From: Paraburkholderia sp.
GTDB lineage: Bacteria > Pseudomonadota > Gammaproteobacteria > Burkholderiales > Burkholderiaceae
Length of the DNA stretch: 64,000 bases
Direction of reading: 5' to 3'
Assembly: GCF_024281035.1 (NCBI RefSeq)
Contig: NZ_JAMXLH010000049.1
Span: 1 to 64,000 of the forward strand
Shown: positions 9,552 to 17,977 of the stretch, piece after piece
Layout: each line of letters starts with the position of its first letter
Numbering within the stretch: the first letter of the stretch is position 1
Translations under genes and position numbers: made by a program
The notes under the pieces: generated by a model
The model's database searches: none
What the model saw: the letters and a program-made list of their open reading frames with translations, nothing else
What the model was told of the DNA's origin: nothing

Positions 9552-9950
9552 GGATGTCTCCTGTCTCCTTGTTGTGCCCCCGGATTGACCGGCGCGTTTG
9601 ACTGCGTTTTGTGTGCGTTTTGTCTGCGCGCCGCCGATGCTCGCTATTGTTTTTTCCTGGCCTGTATAGATTGTTCTAGCACCGAATGGCGCGTCATGCG
9701 AATTGGCGGTACGCATTGAAATCGCGTACTGCGGTGGTGTGTCGCGACGGCCTCTTGCGGGGACGTATCGGCCCGCGGCGAAGCGCTTGCCGCATGTTCA
9801 GGCCAGAGCGGTTCTGTGCGTCTGGGCGCAGGCGCTGCGCCGCGCCGCTAGAATCGCTGGCGGTGCGTGCTGCGTACTTCGCCGCACCCGATAGGCGCAT
9901 TTGGCGACCAACCCGGCGACGAACCGGACGAACAACACGCTTCCCCGCTC
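9552..9950. other. Divergent intergenic region, glgC / hydrolase
   Basis: A 399-bp gap between the start of glgC (leftward) and of the exported hydrolase (rightward). It must hold both promoters. Locally AT-richer stretches occur around 9640-9680 (a run of six T and TGTATAGATTGTTCTAG), the best place for the glgC promoter, but I cannot assign -35/-10 boxes with confidence. Small open frames here have no recognisable product. Confidence 0.5.
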
Positions 9951-10979
9951 ATGACCTTGATCCGCAAACTTTCCGCCCTCGCTGCCGTGTGCTGCGCCGC
10001 TGCGTTCAGTCACGCCGCCGTGGCCGACGATGGCCCCGCCTACGGTCCCGAACTCGAAGGCTTCAGCTATCCGCACACGGTTCACGACTTTACGTTCACG
10101 TCGCAGGGGCAGTCGCTGCGCATGGCGTACATGGATGTCCAGCCGACGAAGCCCAACGGCCGCACGGTCGTCCTGCTGCACGGCAAGAACTTCTGCGCCG
10201 CGACCTGGGAGCAGACGATCGGCGAACTGGCATCGGCGGGCTACCGCGTGATCGCGCCGGACCAGATCGGCTTTTGCAAGTCGAGCAAGCCCGCCGCTTA
10301 TCAGTTCAGCTTCCAGCAACTCGCGCGCAACACACACGCGCTGCTTGCGTCGCTCGGCGTCGGGCGGGCGACGATGATCGGCCATTCGACGGGCGGCATG
10401 CTTGCCGTTCGCTATGCGCTGATGTATCCGAAGGACACGGAGCAACTCGTGCTCGTGGACCCGATCGGCCTCGAAGACTGGAAGGCATTGGGCGTGCCGT
10501 CGCTATCCGTCGACGACTGGTATGCGCGTGAGCTGAAAACGAGCGCGGACGGCATTCGCCGCTACGAGCAGGCCACGTATTACGCGGGGCAGTGGCGGCC
10601 TTCATACGAGCCGTGGGTGCAGATGCTGGCGGGGATGTATCGCGGGCCCGGCAAGAAACAGGTGGCGTGGGATTCGGCGCTGCTCTACGACATGATCTAC
10701 ACGCAGCCCGTTGTTTATGAGTTCGGCCAGTTGCAGATGCCGACGCTGCTGCTGATCGGCGACAAGGACACGACAGCGATCGGCAAGGATGCCGCGCCGC
10801 CCGAAGTGCGCGCGAAGCTCGGCCACTACCCGGAACTCGCGAAAGCCGCGCAGCGGGCGATTCCGCACGCGACGCTCATCGAGTTTCCCGAGCTGGGTCA
10901 TGCACCGCAGATTCAGGATCCGCAGGCGTTTCATAAGGCGCTGCTGGCCTGGCTGGCGGCGGCGCCGGAAAACTACTGA
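9951..10979 (+). CDS. Exported alpha/beta hydrolase
   Basis: A 342-residue alpha/beta-fold hydrolase. The start at 9951 gives a clean signal peptide (MTLIRKLSALAAVCCAAAFS, cleavage near AVA-D). The nucleophile elbow is IGHSTGGM, the oxyanion loop LLHGKNFCAATW, the acid is in LIGDKDTTAIG and the catalytic His in ELGHAPQIQDP, so the triad is complete. It is likely periplasmic; the substrate is unknown, and relatives are annotated as esterases or epoxide-hydrolase-like proteins. A 105-bp part of its 3' end is repeated at 23710-23814 with about 90% identity, which marks the outer edges of the accessory block downstream. Confidence 0.88.
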   Translation: MTLIRKLSALAAVCCAAAFSHAAVADDGPAYGPELEGFSYPHTVHDFTFTSQGQSLRMAYMDVQPTKPNGRTVVLLHGKNFCAATWEQTIGELASAGYRVIAPDQIGFCKSSKPAAYQFSFQQLARNTHALLASLGVGRATMIGHSTGGMLAVRYALMYPKDTEQLVLVDPIGLEDWKALGVPSLSVDDWYARELKTSADGIRRYEQATYYAGQWRPSYEPWVQMLAGMYRGPGKKQVAWDSALLYDMIYTQPVVYEFGQLQMPTLLLIGDKDTTAIGKDAAPPEVRAKLGHYPELAKAAQRAIPHATLIEFPELGHAPQIQDPQAFHKALLAWLAAAPENY

Positions 10980-11050
10980 GCGATCAAGCGGCTTTCTGTC
11001 CGGTCACGTATTCCAGTGTTACTGGCGGCCAGGCAAAACCGACGGTTCGC

Positions 11051-11443
11051 TCAATGCGTCCGTTGAAAAACCCATTCGCCGCCGCCCTCGCGACAGAAAC
11101 GCGGGTGCAATGTCATCGACTGGCCCCGGGATTGCAGAACGACGCTGGTTTCGCGACAGGTACGGGATCCGTCATGAGTGGTGCGGTCCGGCGTGACCGT
11201 CGCGTCGACCCGAATGCCGCCACTCACCCCCTGGGACGACCACTGCGTCGATTCTCCGTCCGCCTTCTGGTCCAGCGATTCGCGCAGCACCTTCATGAGC
11301 GCGGCGTTGTCCTGTTGCGACATCGCCGCGACCGGCGTGTCGCGCAAAAAGCCGAGATTTGCCGCATGCGCCGTGCACACGCTAGTGGAAAGCAGCACGG
11401 CGGCCATCAGATGAAGCGTGGTTCGGGTTCGCATCGTCTGCAT
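11051..11443 (-). CDS. Small exported surface-antigen-like protein
   Basis: A 130-residue secreted protein with a signal peptide cleaved near AHA-A (residue 27). GGAG lies 8 bp upstream of the chosen start. The mature part (FLRDTPVAAMSQQDNAALM, then RESLDQKADGESTQWSS and SRTCRETSV) follows the pattern of the RT0821/Lpp0805 and 17-kDa surface antigen-like family: a short helical segment, a 'DG....W' stretch, a beta domain and paired Cys. Those proteins are envelope-associated with no known activity. It converges on the hydrolase gene. Confidence 0.6.
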   Translation of the reverse strand: MQTMRTRTTLHLMAAVLLSTSVCTAHAANLGFLRDTPVAAMSQQDNAALMKVLRESLDQKADGESTQWSSQGVSGGIRVDATVTPDRTTHDGSRTCRETSVVLQSRGQSMTLHPRFCREGGGEWVFQRTH

Positions 11444-11525
11444 CGCGCATTCTCCGTCGAAGGGTGTCGGATCGATGCCAAGCGTAGCACGGGCCCCGGT
11501 AAACCTTGTGCCAAACGGATGGTTT

Positions 11526-11593
11526 CCGGCGCGGCAGGACGGACTCGAATCACCGCTCCTCGGCCTGGAAGCGGTGTATTGGCACCGGAAGCG
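11526..11593 (-). other. tRNA-like degenerate sequence
   Basis: Read on the minus strand, this stretch begins GGCGC and ends GCGCC (possible acceptor ends), contains a TTCGAGTCC T-loop-like segment and a CTTCCA anticodon-loop-like segment, and spans 68 bases. The anticodon and T stems do not pair well, so it is not a functional tRNA; a perfect 7-bp hairpin (CACCGCT / AGCGGTG) is also present. It could be a decayed tRNA fragment at the edge of the accessory block or coincidence. Confidence 0.25.
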
Positions 11594-11675
11594 CCAATCC
11601 CAGTGATAGTCAGTCTCGACGCATTAGCGTCACGCGAGCGACCACGAAGTCGGGAAAGGCAACGCCCCCCGTATC

Positions 11676-12179
11676 TCAGTGGACGTTTCGCAGCGGACGA
11701 AAGCCCGGATCGTCGAAATAGCGACCGTATTCGTTGAGAGCCAGGACGGCCTGGCGCAGCCCTTGTTCCGGCGAGTGCGCCGCGACTTTACCGGCCATTA
11801 CGTCACTGGCCGCGATGAGATCGGCGAGCACGCCGTGCAGCATCGCATCGGCCTTGGGTTCGAGTGTGCAGTTGGCCACGATGGTGCTGATTTCAGCCTC
11901 GATGCTCCCGGACACCTTGCCATAGCTCGCAGCGTCGAGCCCCCCTCCGTGCGCTGCCGCGAGCTGTGACGCCAGGGAATCCCGAATACGGGCCATGCCG
12001 TTGCGCAGGGTCTCGTCGGTCGCCCACTTGCGCCCGTGGTTCAACGCCAGCTTGTGCGCGGTCGCGACCTCCCCGTCGTGCTCTGAATGAAGCGATGCCG
12101 CGCTTGCCCATCCAGACGTCGTTGCTGCAATCGCTGCCGCGGCCAGGACGGTCAAAATCCTCGTTGTGAGTGCTTTCAT
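11676..12179 (-). CDS. DnrO-like exported protein
   Basis: A 167-residue protein with a signal peptide (cleavage near SAA-S, residue 28). The mature sequence matches the pattern of exported proteins annotated as DnrO-like in Ralstonia and Xanthomonas: LNHGRKWATDETLRNGMARI, a central IVANCTLEPKADAMLHGVL and a helical tail. In those bacteria such genes often sit with copper-resistance genes; the conserved Cys and His could bind metal, which is inference. No copper genes are adjacent here. A perfect 14-bp dyad lies just upstream of the start (12190), as for metal-responsive promoters. Confidence 0.6.
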   Translation of the reverse strand: MKALTTRILTVLAAAAIAATTSGWASAASLHSEHDGEVATAHKLALNHGRKWATDETLRNGMARIRDSLASQLAAAHGGGLDAASYGKVSGSIEAEISTIVANCTLEPKADAMLHGVLADLIAASDVMAGKVAAHSPEQGLRQAVLALNEYGRYFDDPGFRPLRNVH

Positions 12180-12189
12180 TGCGAATTAC

Positions 12190-12203
12190 CTTACATCTGT
12201 AAG
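12190..12203. promoter_or_regulatory. Perfect 14-bp dyad, possible CopR/CusR-type operator
   Basis: CTTACATCTGTAAG is a perfect palindrome beginning 10 bp upstream of the DnrO-like gene. TTACA-N2/3-TGTAA dyads are recognised by heavy-metal response regulators of the CopR/CusR type. The fit to a metal-related gene is suggestive only; no such regulator is in this window. Confidence 0.4.
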
Positions 12204-12380
12204 AAAGCGAGTATGTCATGTCCGGCCATGGCGAAGCGCCGGGCACTCGCCAGGTATCGCAATTTCTTGACCTCCGTCAGCAAAACAGGGCGAGCGCATG
12301 ACCCGCACTTTGCCCCATCCAGGGGGCGACTCCGGTTCGACACGGCGCTTGAATGTCCGGTGCCGTTATGAACTGTCCGC

Positions 12381-13286
12381 TCATGTCCGCAACGTGCCGC
12401 TGGAGTGCAGCAGTGTTATGCGGAAGCGTTCGACAAGCGGTCTCAGGTTGACCCTGTGCCATGCGGCCCAAAGCGCCGTGCGGTAGCTGAACCACGACAG
12501 CTCACGCAGCACAACACCGGCCGGCGCCTGATGGCGCAGGCTTTGCTGGATCATGGTGAGCCCGAGGCCGGCGGCGACGAGCCCGAGCGCAGCCAGCGGC
12601 TCGGTCGCTTCCATCGCGATATCGGGCGTGAAGCCCGCCTTCGCGCATGCTGCAATGAAGTTGTCGTGCCGCAGCGCGCCTTCCGTGTGCATCACGCCAA
12701 TCCACTTCTGCGCCGCCAGGTCTTCAGGGGTGACGCGTTTTGCGTCGGCGAGCGGATGGCCCTCCGGAATCGCGAGCAGCATGGGGTCGTCAAGCACCTG
12801 TGCGGCTTCGAGATCCGGGTCGTCGGACGGTGGCGGATCGCAGACGAGTGCAATGTCGAGGCTGCGCTGGCGCAGGCCCGTGAGCTGTTCGGTCGACTGG
12901 TAGTTGTAGAGCGCGATGTGCACATCGGGCTTGTCCTCGCGGAGTTGCCGCAGCGCGTTGGGCAGGACGCCGGAGTGCATCGCGTTCTCCAGATAGCCGA
13001 TACACAGACCGCCTTCGTCGCCGCGCCCCAGCCGCCGCGCGAGCGCTTCGAGGCGCTTCGCGTGGGTGAGAAACGCCTGCGTTTCGGCGAGAAATGTCCG
13101 TCCATCGGTCGTCAGACGAATGCGCTGCTGCGAGCGCTCGAACAGTGTCAAGCCGAGGTGTTCCTCGAGCTGGGCGATCTGGCGGCTGAGCGGCGACTGC
13201 GAAATATGCAACCGTTCTGCAGCCCGGCCGACGTGCTCTTCTTCGGCGACGGCCACGAAATAATGCAACTGGCGGATGTCCAGCAT
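12381..13286 (-). CDS. LysR-family transcriptional regulator
   Basis: A 301-residue LysR regulator, taken from the MLDIRQLHYF start that matches the family's usual N-terminus. Residues 1-60 are the winged HTH (EEEHVGRAAERLHISQSPLS, then QLEEHLGLTLFERS), and residues 85-295 the two-lobed effector domain. It is transcribed divergently from an aldo/keto reductase gene 100 bp away, the classical arrangement in which the LysR protein controls its neighbour. The pair plus the SRPBCC gene probably forms one catabolic or detoxification unit. The inducer is unknown. Confidence 0.88.
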   Translation of the reverse strand: MLDIRQLHYFVAVAEEEHVGRAAERLHISQSPLSRQIAQLEEHLGLTLFERSQQRIRLTTDGRTFLAETQAFLTHAKRLEALARRLGRGDEGGLCIGYLENAMHSGVLPNALRQLREDKPDVHIALYNYQSTEQLTGLRQRSLDIALVCDPPPSDDPDLEAAQVLDDPMLLAIPEGHPLADAKRVTPEDLAAQKWIGVMHTEGALRHDNFIAACAKAGFTPDIAMEATEPLAALGLVAAGLGLTMIQQSLRHQAPAGVVLRELSWFSYRTALWAAWHRVNLRPLVERFRITLLHSSGTLRT

Positions 13287-13386
13287 ATAAGACCTCATGG
13301 GACTCAAGTCTGTCTAATTATGTCTTGGACGGACTTGGTCTGGCAACCTAGACTCTCGCTACCGACTCAACACAAGGAGCAGATCG
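13287..13386. promoter_or_regulatory. LysR / aldo-keto reductase divergent promoter
   Basis: A 100-bp intergenic region between divergent starts. It contains an interrupted inverted repeat, AAGTC near 13306 and GACTT near 13332, of the kind bound by LysR proteins, and an AAGGAG ribosome site 7 bp before the reductase ATG. Assignment as the LysR operator is inferred from position. Confidence 0.4.
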
Positions 13387-14406
13387 ATGAGTATCAAGGA
13401 TAAGTTGCCGGCAGGTACGCGGCTCGGTTTTGGCACAGCCCCGCTCGGCAACATGTTCCGGAACATTCCGGAAGACGAAGCACTGGCGACCGTCAAGGCT
13501 GCCTGGGATCAGGGCGTCCGTTATTTCGACACGGCCCCCCTGTACGGCGCGGGCCTGTCCGAAATCCGCCTCGGGAAAGCACTTGCCGGCTATCGGCGCG
13601 ACGAATACGTGCTGAGCACGAAAGTCGGCCGTGTGATTCTCGATGAAATCGAGGATGCAAGCGCGCGCGATCTGGGCGAGAAAGGCGGCGTGTTCGAATT
13701 TGGCCTTCCTAACAAGATCGTCAACGACTATTCGGCCGACGCCACGTTGCGCTCGGTCGAAGACAGCCTGAAGCGCCTGAATACCGACCGCCTGGATATC
13801 GTCTGGGTGCATGACGTCGCGCAGGACTTCTACGGCGACGAATGGCTCGCGGTCTTCGAATCGGCGCGTACGGGTGCTTTCCGTGCGCTGACGCGACTGC
13901 GTGACGAAGGCGTCATCAAGGCCTGGGGACTTGGCGTGAACCGCGTCGAACCGTGCGAACTGCTGCTCGACCTCTCCGAGTCGAAGCCGGACGGCTTCCT
14001 GCTCGCCGGCCGTTACTCGCTGCTCGATCACGAGCGTGCGTTGCAGCGCCTGATACCGGCTGCCGCCGCGCAGAACGTCGAGATCGTCGCCGGCGGTCCG
14101 TACAGTTCCGGCGTGCTGGCGGGCGGCGCGAACTTCGAATATCAGAAGGCGTCGCCGGAGATTCTCGCGAAGGTCGAACGCATCAGGGCCGTCGCCGCTC
14201 GCCACAAGGTGAGCGTCAAGGCTGCGGCGCTGCAGTTCGTGCTGGCCAACCCGGTCGTCGCGGCGGCGATTCCGGGCGCAAGCAAGCCGGCCCGCATCGC
14301 GGAAGACCACGCGGCCGTCAAGGAAGTCATTCCCGCGGACTTCTGGCGCGAGTTGCGCGAGCAAGGTCTCGTGGCGGCGAACGCGCCGCTGCCGGCCAAC
14401 GCCTGA
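13387..14406 (+). CDS. Aldo/keto reductase, pyridoxal/aldose dehydrogenase-like
   Basis: A 339-residue NAD(P)-dependent oxidoreductase with a TIM-barrel AKR fold. Catalytic residues are visible: Asp and Tyr in FDTAPLYGAG, Lys in STKVGR and His in WVHD. The long insert after the Lys strand (VILDEIEDASARDLGEKGG) and the PLYGAGLSE motif place it near the D-threo-aldose/L-fucose dehydrogenase and pyridoxal 4-dehydrogenase subgroup, which oxidises aldehydes or lactols to lactones. The exact substrate cannot be read. A strong AAGGAG precedes it, and the SRPBCC gene follows 10 bp after its stop. Confidence 0.85.
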   Translation: MSIKDKLPAGTRLGFGTAPLGNMFRNIPEDEALATVKAAWDQGVRYFDTAPLYGAGLSEIRLGKALAGYRRDEYVLSTKVGRVILDEIEDASARDLGEKGGVFEFGLPNKIVNDYSADATLRSVEDSLKRLNTDRLDIVWVHDVAQDFYGDEWLAVFESARTGAFRALTRLRDEGVIKAWGLGVNRVEPCELLLDLSESKPDGFLLAGRYSLLDHERALQRLIPAAAAQNVEIVAGGPYSSGVLAGGANFEYQKASPEILAKVERIRAVAARHKVSVKAAALQFVLANPVVAAAIPGASKPARIAEDHAAVKEVIPADFWRELREQGLVAANAPLPANA

Positions 14407-14416
14407 GGAGAGAGAA

Positions 14417-14845
14417 ATGGCTCAGGCCAGTGCATCCATCGAGATTCCCGTTTCGCCCGATATCGTGTGGCAACTGATCGGCGGCTTCAACTCGCTGCCG
14501 GACTGGCTTCCATACATCCCGTCCAGCGAATCGAGCGAGGGCGGCCGCGTGCGACGCCTCGCCAACCCGAATGGCGAAACGATCGTCGAGCGTCTGGAAG
14601 CATTCGATAACCGCGCGCGCAGCTATACCTATTCGATTCTCGAAGCGCCTTTTCCGGTCACGGGGTACTGCTCGACGTTGCACGTGAAGGAGGTAGGAGG
14701 TGGCCGCGCATCGCAGGTCGACTGGTCCGGCGAGTTCACGCCCGACGGTGTCGACGATGAAGAAGCGTCGCGCCTCTTTGAAGGGATCTACCGCGACGGA
14801 CTGCAGGCGCTGGCGACCTTGCTCGCCGGAAAGGCCCGGGCCTGA
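14417..14845 (+). CDS. SRPBCC (START-like) lipid/ligand-binding protein
   Basis: A 142-residue SRPBCC-fold protein, about the family's usual size, with the opening SIEIPVSPDIVWQLIGGF, the LPDWLPYIPSS loop and the C-terminal helix LFEGIYRDGLQALATLL. The fold binds hydrophobic ligands and includes polyketide cyclases and coenzyme-Q-binding proteins. It starts 10 bp after the aldo/keto reductase and has a GAGAGA ribosome site, so the two form an operon. A role in handling the reductase's substrate or product is plausible, without direct evidence. Confidence 0.8.
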   Translation: MAQASASIEIPVSPDIVWQLIGGFNSLPDWLPYIPSSESSEGGRVRRLANPNGETIVERLEAFDNRARSYTYSILEAPFPVTGYCSTLHVKEVGGGRASQVDWSGEFTPDGVDDEEASRLFEGIYRDGLQALATLLAGKARA

Positions 14846-15264
14846 ACCCGGACGTCCGGAACCGGCTGGCCCTGGATCGGGGCCGGTCGGGTGCTTGCCG
14901 GGCGAGAGCCGTGCGGCCGTTTTGCGAATGACCGGTCAATGACTGAGGCCTGTCATTCTTTTGACGTTGCCGTAAAGGGCGGACGTGGTCGTTTTATGCC
15001 TCTGGCGCAGACCCATCTGTCGCGGCCGCGCACGAGGCCAGGTACAGGGCGGGGTGTGGCGATGAGCCGCCGGTCGACGTCGCCATCCAATTTGAATAGC
15101 CAGGGTTTCGTCCGCCCCGCTCAATGGCCCGTTTCCGGCGAGCAAATTGCCGGTGGCACTGCCTCAACCCGGCCATCAAGAGTCGCGCCGACCCCGGCAC
15201 ATCGCCGTCCGAGTGACTGCTACGCTGAGGTCAACGGTCTGAATTCTTTAAGGTCGATCCAAAG
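14846..15264. other. Gene-free stretch after the SRPBCC gene
   Basis: About 420 bp with no convincing coding region. Small frames across it lack a good start and recognisable product. A weak stem (ACCGGC ... GCCGGT) at 14860-14890 lacks a T-run. The segment around 15120-15170 (GGCCCGTTTCCGGC) resembles material at 21780-21905, suggesting degraded dispersed repeats. Confidence 0.4.
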
Positions 15265-16185
15265 CTAGCGCGATATGCCTTTCTTCTTGCCACTGTCCTC
15301 AGCGCGAATGAAATCAACCAGGGCGCGCAGCGGACCGGGCATATGCGCGCGGCTCGGGTAATACAGCGACGGTCCCGGAAAGCTCTGCCACCACGGTTTC
15401 AGCACCGGCACCAGCACACCCTTTTCGATTGCATCGCTCAAGAATTCCTCGAAGGTGTAGGTCAGACCGAGTCCCGCCACCGCGGCGCTCAGGCTCAGTT
15501 CGATCGACGTTGTCACCAGCGGCCCGCGTGGCGCAATCCGCACGATTTTTCCCCCGCGCGTGAACTCCCACGCCGCCAGCCTGCCGCTCTCGAAGCGGTG
15601 CGCGATACACGCGTGATCGACCAATTCCCGCGGATGCTTCGGCTCGCCATGCGCTTCGAGATACGCGGGCCCGGCAGCGGCGACGAAGCGTTGCACGCGC
15701 GGCCCGATCGGCATCACGATCATGTCGCGCTCGATGCTTTCGTCGTAGCGGATACCGGCATCGAACCCGGCCGCAAACACATCGATAAAGTGATCGGTCG
15801 CGCTGATTTCGAGCGTGATACCGGGATGCGCGGCCAGGAAGCGCGGCACGATCGACGGCAAAATCTCGCGTGCGGCGATGCGCGGCACGTTCAACCGCAG
15901 CGTGCCCGTGGGACTGTCGCGAAAGCCGTTGACGGCATCAAGCGCGCCCGCGATCTCCGCGAACGCGGGGCCGAGCCGCTCGATCAGCCCTTGTCCCGCT
16001 TCGGTCGGCGTGACGCTGCGTGTTGTGCGGTTCAGCAGCCGCACGCCAAGCCGCGCCTCCAGTCGACGGATGGCATCGCTCAGCGAAGAGGCTGATACGC
16101 CGCGCAACAGCGCCGCCTGCCTGAAGCCGCGCGCGCGAGCGACGGCCAGAAACGCGTGGAGATCGGATAGATCGGGTTCGCTCAT
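15265..16185 (-). CDS. LysR-family transcriptional regulator
   Basis: A 306-residue LysR protein. The MSEPDLSDLHAFLAVARARG start (16185) is taken; the open frame extends upstream into the divergent gene's promoter without conserved sequence. The HTH spans residues 5-65 (SSLSDAIRRLEARLGVRLLN) and the effector domain the rest, with the FDAGIRYDES segment common in LysR proteins that sit beside oxidoreductases. It is divergent from the aldo/keto reductase at 16289, 104 bp away, which is its likely target. Confidence 0.88.
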   Translation of the reverse strand: MSEPDLSDLHAFLAVARARGFRQAALLRGVSASSLSDAIRRLEARLGVRLLNRTTRSVTPTEAGQGLIERLGPAFAEIAGALDAVNGFRDSPTGTLRLNVPRIAAREILPSIVPRFLAAHPGITLEISATDHFIDVFAAGFDAGIRYDESIERDMIVMPIGPRVQRFVAAAGPAYLEAHGEPKHPRELVDHACIAHRFESGRLAAWEFTRGGKIVRIAPRGPLVTTSIELSLSAAVAGLGLTYTFEEFLSDAIEKGVLVPVLKPWWQSFPGPSLYYPSRAHMPGPLRALVDFIRAEDSGKKKGISR

Positions 16186-16288
16186 TGTTTGCCTCGTCGA
16201 ACAGCCCATTCGGATTAAGGTGGATTGTCGCACGCGCCATTCGCTCGCATGATTCGTCTCAACGCCCCTCTTTTGAAGGAGAACGAAC

Positions 16289-17293
16289 ATGGAACAACGT
16301 CGATTAGGCAAGATCGGTCCGCAGACCGCCGCGATCGGACTGGGCTGCATGGGCATGTCCGGTATGTACGGACCATCGAACCGCGCCGAGAGCATCGCGA
16401 CGATTCACGCGGCGCTGGAGACGGGCATTACGCTGCTCGATACCGGCGATTTCTACGGCATGGGCCACAACGAATTGCTGATCGCCGAGGCCTTGCGGAG
16501 CGCACCGCCGTCGCGCCGCGATTCGGCCATCCTCAGCGTGAAATTCGGCGCGCTGCGCGATCCGGCAGGTCAGTTTGTCGGTTTCGACGGACGGCCGAAT
16601 GCGGTGAAGAGTGCGCTCGCGTACACCTTGCAACGACTGGGCGTCGATCACGTCGACATCTACCGGCCTGCGCGGCTCGATGCAAATGTGCCGATCGAAG
16701 ACACAGTGGGCGCGATCGCCGACCTCGTCAAGGCAGGATACGTGCGCCACGTCGGGCTGTCGGAAGTGGGCGCATCGACGATCCGCCGCGCTGCTGCGGT
16801 GCATCCGGTGTGCGATGTGCAGATCGAGTACTCACTGATTTCGCGAGGTATCGAGGAGGCGATTCTGCCAGCGTGCCGCGAGCTTGGCATCGCGATTACC
16901 GCTTATGGCGTGCTGTCGCGTGGCTTGATTAGCGGCCACTGGAAAAAGGACGCTGCGCAACCGGGCGATTTTCGCGCGATGAGTCCCCGCTTTCAAGCGG
17001 GCAATGTCGAGCAGAACCTTGCGCTCGTCGATGCGATCGCGAAGATCGCGCAACAGAAGGGCGTGAGCGTTGCGCAGATCGCAATTGCGTGGGTGCTCGC
17101 GCAGGGCGACGACATCATTCCGGTGATCGGGGCGCGGCGGCGCGATCGGCTGACGGAATCGCTCGGGGCCCTGCACGTTGCGTTGAGTGCTGAAGACCGT
17201 GCGGCGATCGAGGCGGCGGTGCCGAAGGGCGCAGCGGCGGGAGATCGATATGCCACCGCGATGATGGCGCATTTGGATAGTGAGAAGGACTAA
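16289..17293 (+). CDS. Aldo/keto reductase (AKR13-like)
   Basis: A 334-residue NADPH-dependent reductase. The start MEQRRLGKIGPQTAAIGLGC is typical. Catalytic Asp and Tyr lie in LLDTGDFYGMGHNE and Lys in SVKFG. Where many AKRs carry the catalytic His, this protein has YRPARLD, a pattern shared by a large Burkholderia/Pseudomonas subgroup. The pyridine-nucleotide site near the C terminus is GARRRDRL. GAAGGAG lies 7-8 bp upstream. It is paired with the divergent LysR gene and resembles the other LysR/AKR pair at 12.4-14.4 kb only in layout, as the two reductases belong to different subgroups. Confidence 0.87.
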   Translation: MEQRRLGKIGPQTAAIGLGCMGMSGMYGPSNRAESIATIHAALETGITLLDTGDFYGMGHNELLIAEALRSAPPSRRDSAILSVKFGALRDPAGQFVGFDGRPNAVKSALAYTLQRLGVDHVDIYRPARLDANVPIEDTVGAIADLVKAGYVRHVGLSEVGASTIRRAAAVHPVCDVQIEYSLISRGIEEAILPACRELGIAITAYGVLSRGLISGHWKKDAAQPGDFRAMSPRFQAGNVEQNLALVDAIAKIAQQKGVSVAQIAIAWVLAQGDDIIPVIGARRRDRLTESLGALHVALSAEDRAAIEAAVPKGAAAGDRYATAMMAHLDSEKD

Positions 17294-17301
17294 AGCGCGT
17301 T

Positions 17302-17336
17302 GGGCCGTGTTCTGCCTTAGGCACGCGGCCCTTTGC
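17302..17336 (+). terminator. Possible terminator after the aldo/keto reductase
   Basis: GGGCCGTG at 17302 and CACGCGGCCC at 17322 form a bulged stem, followed by TTTG. It lies 9 bp after the reductase stop. The T-run is short, so this is tentative. Confidence 0.4.
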
Positions 17337-17435
17337 TTCCTTGCCGGCCTCAGGCTGCAGTCGATCGCAGCCTGGATTTAAAGCATCATGCAGTTCTTGT
17401 GTCCGGGACAATCATCAAATCGAACCGCACCAAGC

Positions 17436-17972
17436 TCAGTGAGACGAGACATAAGCCGCATCGGCTAATCCTGCAGGAATCGCGAAGCTCTCGCGCATGC
17501 GCTTCGCTTCCGCGGCCGGCGTCAAGCCAAACAGCCGCTTGAATTCCCTGCTGAACTGGGACGGGCTCGTGTAACCCACGGCGTGTCCTGCTGCCGCCGC
17601 GGTCAGGTCCTTGCGCACCATTAACAGGCGAGCCTGATGCAGACGCGTCGACTTCACGTACTGCATCGGCGACACCTGCGTAACGGCCCTGAAATGGCTG
17701 TGGAAACTCTGAACGCTCATGCCGGCTTCGTCGGCCAGCTGCTTTACGTCGAGGGGCTGTGCATGGCGTGTATGAATCAAGCGGAGTGATCGACCGATTC
17801 GGCCGAACTGCCCCCGCATCGTCAGAGCCTCGCGCATCGAGCCTCCCTGGGCCCCGGTGAGGACCCGGAAATAGAGTTCGCGCAGCAGCCCGGTACCCAA
17901 TACGGCCGCTTCGAGCGGCCGATGCATGGCTTCGAGGAAGCGCAGCACGGACGCTTGCATCGCATCGTCCAT
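17436..17972 (-). pseudogene. AraC regulator lacking its N-terminal domain
   Basis: The frame encodes 178 residues ending in an intact AraC double HTH (VKQLADEAGMSVQSFHSHF, then AAGHAVGYTSPSQFSREFKR). It belongs to the AraC_N family of about 300 residues, whose N-terminal sensor normally occupies the first 110-150 residues. Here homology begins near the middle (VLRFLEAMHRPLEAAVLGTG) and upstream DNA is instead the 3' part of a dehydrogenase gene on the other strand (17978). The gene has therefore lost its 5' end and promoter. The start at 17972 is simply the first ATG left. It could still make a DNA-binding fragment. Confidence 0.75.
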
Positions 17973-17977
17973 CGGCG

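Noticed and set aside
12190..12203. Dyad before the DnrO-like gene as a transcription terminator
   Set aside because: It lies upstream of the gene start, with no U-tract, so an operator is the more likely reading.
14891..15268. Open frame of 125 residues on the plus strand after the SRPBCC gene
   Set aside because: Rich in Arg, Ser and Pro with no motif and no ribosome site; it looks like noncoding GC-rich DNA.
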